A stretch of 64,000 nucleotides of DNA from positions 1-64,000 of the forward strand of contig NZ_JAHKQD010000015.1 in NCBI RefSeq assembly GCF_018860915.1. Direction: 5' to 3'. Under the pieces are notes generated by a model that saw only the letters and a list, made by a program, of their open reading frames with translations, searched no databases and was not told the origin of the DNA. How positions within the stretch are numbered: the stretch's first letter is position 1; every line of letters starts with the position of its first letter. Below, in pieces: positions 40,787 through 51,200 of this stretch. Origin of the DNA: Colwellia sp. C2M11. GTDB taxonomy: Bacteria; Pseudomonadota; Gammaproteobacteria; Enterobacterales; Alteromonadaceae. A program made the translations under genes and the position numbers.

Positions 40787-41670
40787 TGGAAATTGTGTAA
40801 AACATACTCAATAAATAGCCTTACACGCAGTGGCATATTATTGCGATCGCGATAAAGCATAGAAAACGCGCGATCTTTACTCTGCCACTGAGGAAGAATG
40901 CGCTTTATATCACCTGACTCTATTAAAGGTAATGCTAAATAATCAGGTAAATAACTGATACCGAGCCCAGCTTTAACTGCATGTGTAACCATTTGAATTT
41001 CATCTACTTCTAAACGAACAGATTTATTAGGATGGTAATCAAACTCCTCATTTGTTTCTTGATTTTGTAATCGCCAAGGTATCAAAGGATAACTGATAAT
41101 AGTTGCGTGATTGGATAACTGTTCAGGGTGAGTAATATCATCAGCGATATAGTTGGCGTGAGCACATAAAATATTGTGGGTGTACTTTAATGGTCTCACA
41201 ATCCAGTTTTCAAGTGCCGGATTGCCCATTCTAAATGCCACATCAATACCCTGCTCTTCTATATCAATTAATTTGTTTGAAAACCGCAAATCTAATTGAA
41301 TTTCGGGGTTTTCCTGCAAGAAATCATAAAAAATAGGTCGTAAGAATTGTGTGCCCGAATAAATAGGCGCTGTAACTCTTATTTTTCCTTTGGCTTGATG
41401 TTTATCTTTATGGAGATCGTGATCAATGTCATCAAGTTCATCAAATAAAGCACTAGAGCGTAAAAAATATTGTTCCCCTGTATGGGTTAATGTTACCCGA
41501 TGTGCATCGCGGTTTAATAACCTTAATTGCAAATCGGATTCTAACTGCTTTATTCGCCTGCTTAGAGTTGATAGAGGCATATCAAGACTAATTGCAGCAT
41601 CTTTAAAGCTCGCTAACTTTGCTACGGCACAAAAACAGCGCAAATCATCAAGAGAAAAATTAGCTTTCAT
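40783..41670 (-). CDS. LysR-type transcriptional regulator
   Basis: The N-terminal winged helix (about residues 4-65; LRCFCAVAKLASFKDAAISL followed by PLSTLSRRIKQLE) and a C-terminal substrate-binding domain (about 90-290) are clear. It resembles the CrgA/AaeR-like group in overall form. Length 295 aa is normal. It lies 35 bp downstream of the 459-aa gene on the same strand and converges on the EamA transporter. The target genes are not evident, because no divergent partner exists. Confidence 0.9.
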   Translation of the reverse strand: MKANFSLDDLRCFCAVAKLASFKDAAISLDMPLSTLSRRIKQLESDLQLRLLNRDAHRVTLTHTGEQYFLRSSALFDELDDIDHDLHKDKHQAKGKIRVTAPIYSGTQFLRPIFYDFLQENPEIQLDLRFSNKLIDIEEQGIDVAFRMGNPALENWIVRPLKYTHNILCAHANYIADDITHPEQLSNHATIISYPLIPWRLQNQETNEEFDYHPNKSVRLEVDEIQMVTHAVKAGLGISYLPDYLALPLIESGDIKRILPQWQSKDRAFSMLYRDRNNMPLRVRLFIEYVLHNFH

Positions 41671-41705
41671 TACGTCCTACTACCTTTACTTTTATTATCA
41701 CATTT

Positions 41706-43085
41706 TTAGGTATCTGAACCCGATATAGCTTCAATATTGACAATTTCGCTACGGTTTAACGTAATTTTAAATCGCTGAATATTCTCACCATCATGATCGA
41801 CATTGCGAAGAATCAGGTTAATTTGATATCGTCGTTCAACGGCCTGACTTGATATTTTTTGCCCTTCTAAATTATATAAACGGCCAGCCCCTTTTTTCAA
41901 AAAGCGAACAAATGGTGTTAAATTAAAAAACACTTGCTGCTGTATTTCATCAAAACCGGGCAAAAATTCTTTAGACAATACTTTATTATCACACCTAAAG
42001 TGCAGTAAACGCGCAGCTTGTTTATTTTGTTGCCGACGTTGTTGAAGTAATTCATTCACGCCTTTGGGCAAATCTTTGGTATTGATATATTCTAGCCATA
42101 ATATCTGACTTAAAATGCGCTTTTGGTTAACACTATGACGAAATAAGTTTTGCCATTTGGGTCGGCCTTTTTGTATTTTACGCCAAATTAAACTGGTAAC
42201 ATCTTCTTTAAATGTTTCTCGTAAGCCATAAATAACGCCTAAAAAAGCAATTAACGCAACGGTTACTTCTGTAAAACTTGAACGAGCATTAAGAACTAAT
42301 ACCATCACAAACGCCATAATCACAGCGGTAACAGTACCTCGAACTAAACGTTTTAAATGTAAATCCAAATAACGAGTTTTCTTTTGAAATACAATACCGT
42401 ACTCAATTAAACGCTGTAATAACCTCATTTTATTGGTAATACGATTCGGATCTTCGAGTGTTACTTGAGAGTTATATTTACATTCGATACGGTAAGCATT
42501 CTCTCCGCGGCAAAAAGCAAATAAATACTCTCGTTCAGCCGTAAATTCACTACTTTTTGGACCTTTAGACAGTAATTTTAAGAATGACTGCTCAATATGC
42601 CAACTTAAGTAATTATCGGCATTCTCAAAAAAAGAACTTAGCTTAGTATCAGAGGGGGTATAGCGACGTAACTTTTTCACTAAACCTGCGATTTGATCTG
42701 CTACTTCAATAGCTGCGGGATAAAACTCTTCTGCATTTTTCAATTTCAAGGTTTGTTTGATGTCAGTATCAAGCGCTATTTTTAACTGATAAGAGTATAA
42801 ATTCAGGTTCAAGCGATAGTCGCTCTGACCATCATCTTCGCCTTCAAAACGTTGACTGATAAAACGACTTCGCACTAAAGGGAGATGCACTTGATCTGAA
42901 TGATAAGCACTATGGCTTGTAATATTGCTATAGAAATAATCTTCAGCGTTTAAAGTGCTTGGACTTATGCCCATTTCAACAGGTAATGAAAAATAAAGAT
43001 CAATACGCTGTAACGCCTGTGGCGACAGCTGATGACTGATTTTAATAGATAAATTCTCATCTTGAGATAATTTAATTTTCTTCAC
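41706..43085 (-). CDS. Unrecognised 459-aa membrane protein
   Basis: I cannot place this protein in a family. The N-terminal 250 residues are soluble (ISHQLSPQALQRIDLYFSLP). They are followed by two adjacent membrane segments (about 250-292; TAVIMAFVMVLVLNA and VTVALIAFLGVIYGL) with a short Ser/Glu loop. The C-terminal 165 residues are soluble and basic. The two membrane segments with large cytoplasmic wings suggest a membrane-anchored regulator or scaffold. It has a GTG start with a weak GAGAAG site upstream. It lies 104 bp from nagX on the same strand and directly before the LysR-type gene. Confidence 0.7.
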   Translation of the reverse strand: MKKIKLSQDENLSIKISHQLSPQALQRIDLYFSLPVEMGISPSTLNAEDYFYSNITSHSAYHSDQVHLPLVRSRFISQRFEGEDDGQSDYRLNLNLYSYQLKIALDTDIKQTLKLKNAEEFYPAAIEVADQIAGLVKKLRRYTPSDTKLSSFFENADNYLSWHIEQSFLKLLSKGPKSSEFTAEREYLFAFCRGENAYRIECKYNSQVTLEDPNRITNKMRLLQRLIEYGIVFQKKTRYLDLHLKRLVRGTVTAVIMAFVMVLVLNARSSFTEVTVALIAFLGVIYGLRETFKEDVTSLIWRKIQKGRPKWQNLFRHSVNQKRILSQILWLEYINTKDLPKGVNELLQQRRQQNKQAARLLHFRCDNKVLSKEFLPGFDEIQQQVFFNLTPFVRFLKKGAGRLYNLEGQKISSQAVERRYQINLILRNVDHDGENIQRFKITLNRSEIVNIEAISGSDT

Positions 43086-43189
43086 TCTTTAATACTTCTC
43101 TTGATAATAATATTACTAACGTTTTATCCCTTTTATTTAAATCATACTAACCTTAATACTTCAGATAAAGCAAAGGCTTAATTCAAAAC

Positions 43190-44266
43190 TTATATTTTAA
43201 TAAATATCTTATGTTGATAAAGCTTCAACGACACGAACCAAAATAAAATCACATGCGACAATGCAAACAAAAATGACGCTAATGTAGGTTCAGCAAAAAG
43301 CTTATATTGTTCATATAACCAACGATACAAACTACTATCTCCTACAGGTATTATCAAATAAGTCGTTACGAATACAAATGACAATACATAAACAAACAAA
43401 GGATTTGTGCCGTACACAAGTAACGGCGACACTAGTTTTTCATGACCTTTTATATCAATTAACCAAATAAATATGGCTAATAAAAGACATGCAAATCCGG
43501 TCGTATATATTACATATGAACTCGTCCATAATGGTTTATTAATAGGCAGTACAAGATGCCACAAAGCGCCAAGCCCTATCGCAAGACTACCAATAATAAT
43601 AAGTTTAATAACACTCGATTTTTTCTCTTTAATACTGGTTAAATAACGTGTTAATTCAAACCCTAGCAACATATTCACTACTGCAGGAATAGTACTCAGC
43701 AGGCCTTCAGGGTCAAAACTAACATCACGCATCGTATACATATGATTGGCACCTAAGATAGCTAAATCGAACTGTCGAATAATATTCCCCTCTAGCGTTA
43801 AACCTGCCTCTCCTACGCTTACCAATAAGCCCCAGTAAGCAAGCAAAATAACTCCTGAGATAATAAAAATACCACGACGATTTAACAATAAAACTAAACT
43901 GGCGGCTATCACATATGCTATGCCAATCCGTTGCAATACCCCCATAATTCGTAAATCTTCCAGTGGCGTATCAAAAGGTATTACATTTAGCATAAAACCA
44001 ATAAAGAACATGATAAAGCCACGTTTAAGGATCTTTAAAAATTGTTCTGAATTCGCAGTAAAATCACTTTTTTTAAAAGAGAAAAACATCGCTGAGCCGA
44101 TAATAAACAAGAAAAATGGAAACACTAAATCTGTTGGCGTAGCACCATGCCAATCTGCATGTAAAAGTGGTGCATAAACATGTCCCCAAGTACCAGGCGT
44201 GTTAACTAAAATCATTAAGGCAATCGTAATACCTCTAAAAGCATCAAGAGCAAGATATCGAGTCAT
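43190..44266 (-). CDS. nagX: NagX-type inner-membrane acyltransferase (COG4299/DUF5009)
   Basis: The protein has about ten membrane helices and 358 aa. It starts MTRYLALDAFRGITIALMIL and contains PTDLVFPFFLFIIGSAM, both typical of the heparan-alpha-glucosaminide N-acetyltransferase-like NagX family. NagX belongs to chitin and N-acetylglucosamine regulons of Shewanella and other Alteromonadales; it may acetylate or move amino sugars. A NagR-like operator lies 41 bp before the start, which supports the name. No other nag genes lie nearby except the GH3 enzyme far upstream. Confidence 0.9.
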   Translation of the reverse strand: MTRYLALDAFRGITIALMILVNTPGTWGHVYAPLLHADWHGATPTDLVFPFFLFIIGSAMFFSFKKSDFTANSEQFLKILKRGFIMFFIGFMLNVIPFDTPLEDLRIMGVLQRIGIAYVIAASLVLLLNRRGIFIISGVILLAYWGLLVSVGEAGLTLEGNIIRQFDLAILGANHMYTMRDVSFDPEGLLSTIPAVVNMLLGFELTRYLTSIKEKKSSVIKLIIIGSLAIGLGALWHLVLPINKPLWTSSYVIYTTGFACLLLAIFIWLIDIKGHEKLVSPLLVYGTNPLFVYVLSFVFVTTYLIIPVGDSSLYRWLYEQYKLFAEPTLASFLFALSHVILFWFVSLKLYQHKIFIKI

Positions 44267-44306
44267 AAATCAAAATCCTAAAGTAGTTAAAGTAAAGTTT
44301 GTCTCA

Positions 44307-44324
44307 AATGACAACGCTATCATT
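44307..44324. promoter_or_regulatory. NagR-like (LacI family) operator of nagX
   Basis: AATGACAACGCTATCATT is an 18-bp near-palindrome with a central CG step and one mismatch, 41 bp upstream of the nagX start. It agrees with the LacI-family NagR motif that I recall for Alteromonadales (AATGACA-NCGN-TGTCATT). The position fits repression of nagX. Confidence 0.7.
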
Positions 44325-44621
44325 TAGTTAATGTAAATGATCATCATGGTTTTGGCTAATTAAATACTTAATACAAACTTGAGCTAAGGTTAGTTCTTAA
44401 TTTAATGGCGATAAAGAGCTTGCATCGTTCAAGTTTACCTTTATAAGGTATAGGCTAAGCGAGTCTAATATTTAATCTAACATCACCATAAATCGCCAAA
44501 AGTGGCTATGTTTACTTTCGAATAATCGATTAATATAAATAAATAGTCCAGTTTGATTTACATTTGTTTCAGAAGTGTGCAAAATCAAGCTATTGCAAAT
44601 AACTAAAGGCGCGAAAGCTAC
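44325..44621. other. Remainder of the nagX-cheX intergenic region
   Basis: This stretch of about 300 bp upstream of cheX holds its promoter. I see no RNA gene or credible ORF, and only short weak dyads. Confidence 0.4.
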
Positions 44622-45086
44622 ATGAGAGTAGAGTTTATTAACCCATTTTTATCATCAATGCTTAATGTAATGTCAACAATGGCACATATGGAATTAATTC
44701 CAGAAAAGCCAACATTGAAAAAAGATGAAACCTCGATGGGTGATGTATCAGGGTTAATAGGTATGATCAGTCCTGAAGCTAAAGGCTCTCTATCTATTAC
44801 ATTTGATGCTCCTTTAGCACTAGCAACAATGAAGGGAATGGTTGGCGAAGCACCCGATGAGATAAATGACGAAATAACAGATTTAGTGGGTGAGATCACT
44901 AATATGGTTACTGGTGGCGCAAAACGTTTACTTAGTGAAAAGGGCTTTGATTTTGATATGGCAACCCCTATTGTTGTTTCTGGAAAAAATCATAGCATTC
45001 ATCATAAATCCAAAGGACCTGTCGTCGTTATCGCACTACGAGGCGAACTGGGTAAGGCCTACATTGAATTTTCTTTTGATGAATAA
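44622..45086 (+). CDS. cheX: CheX-type chemotaxis phosphatase
   Basis: CheX dephosphorylates phospho-CheY. The ExxN catalytic motif is visible in DLVGEITNMVTGGAKR (about residues 88-103). The order of the N-terminal beta half (EFINPFLSSMLNVMSTMA, GLIGMISPEAKGSLSITF) fits the CheX fold. Length 154 aa is normal. It is convergent with the lipoprotein gene (8 bp). No che or fli genes are near, so it is an orphan copy and could serve a different response regulator. Confidence 0.88.
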   Translation: MRVEFINPFLSSMLNVMSTMAHMELIPEKPTLKKDETSMGDVSGLIGMISPEAKGSLSITFDAPLALATMKGMVGEAPDEINDEITDLVGEITNMVTGGAKRLLSEKGFDFDMATPIVVSGKNHSIHHKSKGPVVVIALRGELGKAYIEFSFDE

Positions 45087-45094
45087 TTAATTGA

Positions 45095-45529
45095 CTATTG
45101 GCTGCTCTTTTCCTGACATATAGTTATCATTCTCTCGTTATATTGGCGCATAAAATTGAGCTCTTTTTTACGCGCTAATCGCTCCTCTTCAGAGCGAATA
45201 ACATCCCCCGTATTAGAGTTATATTTTTTTCCACATAATGCAATCATTGCTTGATAATCTTTAGGGTGTACGCCAGGAATATTGATACTTCTTGTTGACG
45301 TAGTCTGTAACCGATAGTCTTTATTTTCTATTGCTAACGCCAGTGCTTGGTTTAGCTTTTCTTCATCAGTATGTTCCAAGATACTTGCCGGTGTCTGATT
45401 ACTTTCCTGTGTACTTTCTTGCATTGTTTCTTCTAAATTAGTGTCAGTTGTGGCTGTGCTATCAACAAAAGTTTGATTTGTACAACTCGCACAAAAGGCC
45501 ACGACTAACGTTAGGATGCTCCATTTCAT
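45095..45529 (-). CDS. Lipoprotein of unknown function, coupled to the metalloprotease
   Basis: A lipoprotein signal is present: MKWSILTLVVAFCASC with the lipobox Cys at residue 16. A Thr/Glu/Ser/Gln-rich linker (about 20-50) follows, then a helical, basic C-terminus (DEKLNQALALAIENKDYR and RLARKKELNFMRQYNERM). It is probably attached to the inner or outer membrane. Its ATG overlaps the metalloprotease stop as ATGA, so it is translated by coupling. That suggests a partner or anchor for the secreted protease. No family recognised. Confidence 0.75.
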   Translation of the reverse strand: MKWSILTLVVAFCASCTNQTFVDSTATTDTNLEETMQESTQESNQTPASILEHTDEEKLNQALALAIENKDYRLQTTSTRSINIPGVHPKDYQAMIALCGKKYNSNTGDVIRSEEERLARKKELNFMRQYNERMITICQEKSSQ

Positions 45530-47970
45530 TTGCTACAACTCCTTTTTTGACGCCATAGTAACGCAAAGGTGAATAATAATAACCAAGACATACTACCAGA
45601 TGATTTATCATTGCCTGCTTCAGGCTCTGAGGTAGGCTCTGTCTTTGCTTCAACGGTAAGATTAACCAGCTGTACGGAACTACTGACATTGTCTTTACTT
45701 ATCACAACAGACACTACAAGCTCGCCAGAAAAATCACTGTTTGGCGTAACCATTTGCCCTAGGAAAGTATAATTATCACCCGCTTGAATTGTTATTGAAT
45801 CTGCCGCTTCACATGCATAAGTAAATAATGCATTGGTTAACTCAATACTGTTTCCCTGAACAAGCGAGATAGCTTGTTGGCTAGTAATTACAAGATCCTT
45901 AGCAGCTAATGCCTTATTAATATTAAAGGCTCCTTGGTTTACGGCATAAAAAATATTATCACTACAAACAAGCTTAATTCTAGCTTCAGCAGTATTAATG
46001 TCATTCGGACAAAAACTGTCTATTGATAGCGTAGCATTACCGTTATTACTTATATTATTAGCTAGCGTTATATCAAAACTTTCTCCATTATTTTTTGAAA
46101 GTAAAACGTCAACAGCCGCACAATTAATAGGTAAGGTATCAGTCTGAGCAACTTGCCAACTTATATTATTATCACTTTCTGTCCAAACATCTTCTGCTAA
46201 TGGGGAATTAAGAGAAAAAGCTTCTCCTGAATCAACAACCGTTAATGTAGTCTCATCATAACTAACACCGCCATTTTGATCAAAAACCATCAAACGAAAG
46301 TTAAGGTCTCTATTTGTGGTGGGTAATGATTCCCCGATAGTATGAGTGCCCGTAAGTACGTTTGATAATTGTGGAAAGAATCGAGTGGCATGTTCGTTTG
46401 GTAGAAAAGCTCGAAATAAAGGTCGTGTTCCATCGTCCACTTGCTCGGCAAGCGAAGCACTTTTTTCCCCTAAATCAAATTGCTGCCAACTATAACTCAG
46501 CTCATCGCCATCAACATCTGTAGCGGTACCTGATAATTTAAATGGTGTTCGTGCCGGAATAGTATAATCCAAACCGGCGTCAACAATAGCGACATTATTG
46601 CTATCAACAGAAGCAATACCACAGCTGTCACCAACGCTACTTTCTAAATAAGCATGTATTTGATCGATTGATCTTGCATGAAAAAATGCATCAGAATGCG
46701 ACTGTAGATTTTGATCATCACAAAGCCCTGCATAAGACATAATTGTTGAGCCACTACCCACTTCATAAGCTGAGCGTTGTACACGATTACCAGAGCAAGC
46801 TCCTCCTGTACCATTGAAGCTGTGTTCAGCACCAAATTGATGGCCTATCTCATGAGCAACATAATCGATATAAAAAGCATCATTAGTAGGATTTAAGTCG
46901 CCAGTAACGCCATCACCTTTATATATTGGGTGGCACACAGCACCAAGCACAGCTAAACCGCCACCATCAGTATTAAGCACATGACCTATATCATAATTAT
47001 CACTGCCAATAATACTATTAATAACACCTGTATTTAGCCCGCCATCATCACTGTTATTATTGAAGGGATCTGTTTCTGCGTCGGTAAAAACTAACAAATC
47101 ATTATTTTCGACTAACTCTAATTTTATCGCTAAATCATGCTGATAAATTTGATTTAACCGGTTAACTAAAGTGATTATCTCTGCCATAGTAGTATCAACT
47201 GTACCACCATTAAATTCTGTATATTCTGCCGCTGCAGATATAGCGATACGATATGTTGTTAAGACACTTTCAGTGTTGTTAGCACCTTCTTCTTTACTCA
47301 TTTTATTTCGTGATAAGCTTTCTAAAGCGGTAGATAACTGCGTAATATTTTTGGGTTGATGAAAGGTAAGTAATTTTTTATCTTGTACTCGGCTATTTTC
47401 TTTAATGTAACTTGTATATTTAGCATTTACACTATTAAAGACGCGTTGCACCTTTACAGGAGAAGCATTTTCTGAAGTTACTATTGATGATTGGCTTTTT
47501 GCTAAAGACTGGGCTGCTTTTTCTTCAATATAAATATTTTCAGGCTCAACAAAAACCCGTTCTCCATTATAATAAAACATGCCATGAAAACCATTGGATG
47601 TAATATCAAAACGACCGGTATTGTTGCTATTATCAACCGCTACCCCCGAAAATGTTCGAATATGAGGGTATTTTTTAGCAAGCCCTTCAGACATCACACT
47701 TTCAGGCGTTAATTCAAAATTAACGAGTGCGCCACTAGGTAATGGTAATGCAATGATTATCGCCTTATCATCACTAAACAAAGCGGTTTGTAATTCTGGT
47801 GTGTTGAGCGTTAATAAGCCTGAACTAGTATCTTGATGAAAAATGCTTTTAGCTTTCACGGTTGGTTCTTGAGCATAAACCAATGTTGAAAATACACTTT
47901 GAGTACATAATGCTAATACACACCCAAAAGTAACCTTTTTTAATAGTTTTGCTTTTTTCTGTAAATTCAT
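45526..47970 (-). CDS. Secreted M12B-like metalloprotease with GlyGly-CTERM-like tail
   Basis: A signal peptide (about residues 10-33, ending LVYAQE) is followed by a propeptide-like region to about 230. The reprolysin-type catalytic domain (about 236-455) has the zinc motif HEIGHQFGAEH (373-383) and a Met turn candidate (STIMSYAGLC). Ig-like or PKD-like repeats (VDAGLDYTIPARTPFKLSGT) fill the C-terminal third. The last 27 residues read SGSMSWLLLFTFALLWRQKR, a GlyGly-CTERM-like signal of small residues, a hydrophobic helix and basic end. Such tails are usually cut by a rhombosortase and passed to type II secretion. No rhombosortase is in the window. Confidence 0.9.
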   Translation of the reverse strand: MNLQKKAKLLKKVTFGCVLALCTQSVFSTLVYAQEPTVKAKSIFHQDTSSGLLTLNTPELQTALFSDDKAIIIALPLPSGALVNFELTPESVMSEGLAKKYPHIRTFSGVAVDNSNNTGRFDITSNGFHGMFYYNGERVFVEPENIYIEEKAAQSLAKSQSSIVTSENASPVKVQRVFNSVNAKYTSYIKENSRVQDKKLLTFHQPKNITQLSTALESLSRNKMSKEEGANNTESVLTTYRIAISAAAEYTEFNGGTVDTTMAEIITLVNRLNQIYQHDLAIKLELVENNDLLVFTDAETDPFNNNSDDGGLNTGVINSIIGSDNYDIGHVLNTDGGGLAVLGAVCHPIYKGDGVTGDLNPTNDAFYIDYVAHEIGHQFGAEHSFNGTGGACSGNRVQRSAYEVGSGSTIMSYAGLCDDQNLQSHSDAFFHARSIDQIHAYLESSVGDSCGIASVDSNNVAIVDAGLDYTIPARTPFKLSGTATDVDGDELSYSWQQFDLGEKSASLAEQVDDGTRPLFRAFLPNEHATRFFPQLSNVLTGTHTIGESLPTTNRDLNFRLMVFDQNGGVSYDETTLTVVDSGEAFSLNSPLAEDVWTESDNNISWQVAQTDTLPINCAAVDVLLSKNNGESFDITLANNISNNGNATLSIDSFCPNDINTAEARIKLVCSDNIFYAVNQGAFNINKALAAKDLVITSQQAISLVQGNSIELTNALFTYACEAADSITIQAGDNYTFLGQMVTPNSDFSGELVVSVVISKDNVSSSVQLVNLTVEAKTEPTSEPEAGNDKSSGSMSWLLLFTFALLWRQKRSCSK

Positions 47971-48130
47971 ACTGACCGCTCGATAGTAAAATAGTTATTT
48001 GTCATCAAAAGATGTTTTTAGTTGGAAAGCATACGACTCGATTTAATCTTCTTGCCACTGTGGCTTAATTAACGCTTGATATCATTAATTAAGATTTTAT
48101 CCTATGCGCTAAGATTAACGAGTATAGAAC

Positions 48131-48159
48131 AAAAAAGCCACTGACAATGCAGTGGCTTT
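48131..48159 (-). terminator. Terminator of the RND efflux operon
   Basis: AAAGCCACTG (48134-48143) and CAGTGGCTTT (48150-48159) form a 10-bp stem with a 6-nt loop. On the minus strand the stem is followed by TTTTTTGTT. The remainder of 47971-48220 shows nothing else. Confidence 0.88.
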
Positions 48160-48220
48160 ACTTTAAAACTTGCTAACAAAACTCAACGTAGCAAAATATA
48201 TACACTAGTTGAGACTTTGT

Positions 48221-51200
48221 TTAAGCCTGTGTAACCGGATTATTAACTGACTTTTGTTTCTTTTTACGACTAAAAACACCACGTAAATCTTCAATAATCA
48301 CATATAAACTTGGAATAAAGATTAACGTAACTACAGTGGCAAAAAGCACACCAAACGACAAGGATACTGCCATTGGGATAACAATTTGCGCTTGAGCACT
48401 GGTTTCAAAAAAGATGATAGGCACTAAACCAATAAAAGTGGTTAATGAGGTTAGCATTATTGCTCTAAAGCGCTTAGTACCTGCATGGATAACAGCGTCT
48501 TTTAAACGCTCTCCACGTTTACGCGCATTATTGACATAATCAACCATTACCAAGGAATCATTCACCACAACCCCTGATGCCGCTAAAATTCCCATAATGG
48601 ATAATGCACTTAAATCCATCCCTAATATAAAGTGCCCAAATACAGCACCAATCACACCAAAAGGAATTACCACCATAATCATACACGCTTGTGAGTAGGA
48701 CTTTAGCGGAATGGCAAGTAAAGAGAAAATAACCATTAACGAAATCATAAAGTCTCTGAATTGCTCACCTGCGCTATCCATTTCTTCCTGAATACTACCT
48801 GACAATTCACTTTGAACACTCGGATACTGCCTTAACAGTTGAGGAATATAGTTATCACGAATATCTTTGGCTATTTCAAATGGTTCAACTTGCTCAGAAT
48901 CAACACTTGCCCAAACATTAATTGTACGATTACCACCCTCACGACGAATAAGTGTAACGCCATCTGTTAATGATATTTCAGCAAGTTCAGATAATGGTAA
49001 TTCAGCACCATTAGACGTTTGAATCATCACATCATCAACATGGCCAATACTACTACGTTGCTCAAGTGGATAGCGTACCATCACTTTTATCTCTTCACTG
49101 TTACGTAAAATACGTTGTGCTTCAAGACCATAAAAACTATAGCTAACTTGTGATGCTACCTCAGCTAAAGTTAACCCTAAACTGTAAGCTAATGGCTTAA
49201 GTTCCAACTGAACTTCTTTAGCACTGGTTTGACGAGAATCATTAACATCACCAACACCTTTTAACGAATTAAGTTTAACCTTTAAGTCGTTTGCTGCTGC
49301 GAGTAATTGTGCATCGTCAGTACTTTCTAATTTAAAAGCAACGTCACCATCATCGCGACCGCCGCCAAATAAATTATCATTGATAGATAACGATTTAACG
49401 CCAGGGTAATCAGGAATAGCTTTTCGCCATAAATCCGCTAATTCAAAAGTATTAATCGCCCTTTCTTTTGGAATAACTAACTTAACCATCACATTACCAC
49501 TAGTACGGCTACGTAAATCAACCTGCATATCAGCAATCATTGAACTGCCATATTGTGCTTGAATATCATCATCAACGGCGTAAAGAATACGTTCAATATT
49601 CAACAATACTTCCAATGTAGATTTCTCAGCAGCATCTACGTTCATTTCAATACTGACACTAGGAAAATCATGTGGGATTTGAGGCTGACCAATATATCGA
49701 ACAAAACCACCGCCAAATAAGCCACCACTTAACAACATTAAGCTAATAAAAAACATTAACACCGCATAACGATATTCAATACACATTGTTAATGCTGGTC
49801 GATACATAGTGTCAATAAAAGCTTTTAATTTAATATCAATCCAACGACGAAGCCTATCTAGCGGATTTTTAGGGTTAAAGGTCTTTATTTTCATTTTAAC
49901 TAAATGCGCAGGTAAAATGAGTTTCGATTCAATAAGAGAAAAAATTAAACAAAGTATAACAACCGCACCAATAGCTTTACCAAATGCAGAAGAAGGCCCT
50001 TCACCAAAAAGGAAAGGTACAAATACGGCAATAGTAGTTAACACCCCAAAGGTAGCGGGCATAGCGACACGCTTAACACCACGAATAACATTTTCGGTTG
50101 AATGTCCATGCTCTTCTATTTCATCATGCGCACTTTCCCCCATGACAATCGCATCATCTACAACTATCCCGAGTACAAGAATAAAAGCAAACAGGCTAAT
50201 AATATTAATAGTGACACCAACAAACTCCATTGGCATCACTAATAGCGTACCTAGAAAACACACAGGTAATCCCATCATCACCCAGAATGCTAAACGTACA
50301 CGTAAGAACAGAGCTAGCATAATAAAAACTAATACCGCGCCGCTTTCCATGTTGCTTAACATCATGTTTAAACGGCCTTCAAGGTAGTAGGTCATATCAA
50401 CCCATGTCTCTAACTTCACACCTTTTGGTAAAACACTGTCTTTGCTCTTTACATAACTATTAATTACCTGAGCAACATCAGTAATACTTTGATTGTCTGC
50501 AGCACCAATAAACAAGGTAACTGAATTCTTACCATTAAACTTAGAGTATTGAATGCCTTCTTCAAAGCCATCAATCACTGTAGCAACATCCCCTAATAAT
50601 ATTTTAGTACCATCAGCCAACGTAATAACAGGGATTTGTTCAAACTCATGACCACGATAAGCTTGATTCTCGACCCTAAGGTTTATATAACCATTTTCGG
50701 CACGAATTTGCCCAGCAGACATATTTCGAGATGAGCCACGTACAGCATTGGCCACATCGACAAAACTTAAACCATACTCTCTCAATTTGTCCTTACTGAC
50801 TTCAACAGAAATTTCGTAATCTAAGCCACTATAGATTTCAGAAATATTTATTTTAGGTAATTGTTGAATTTCATGATGAATTTTACGCCCTAGTTCTTTT
50901 AATTCACTATTCGTTAAATCACCATACAAGCTAAGATACATTACCTCTTGGCGAAATTTTTCTCTTTCAACTTTAATGCGTTCCATGCCATCAGGGAAAC
51001 TTGAAATGGAATCAATCGCTGATTTAATTTCTTCGAGTACCACTTGAGGATCGTAATCGAGCTCTACTTCAAAAAAACCATTAGAAAAATTTCTGTTAGA
51101 GTAAGTAATTACACGTTTAAGACCTTGCACTGTTTTCAGTGCCTCCTCGATCTTAATGGTAATACCTTCCTCTACCTCTTGCGGGGCTGCGCCAGGATAT

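Noticed and set aside
49809..50387. Long 192-codon frame opposite the RND permease
   Set aside because: It is an antisense shadow of a conserved transporter gene with no independent evidence.
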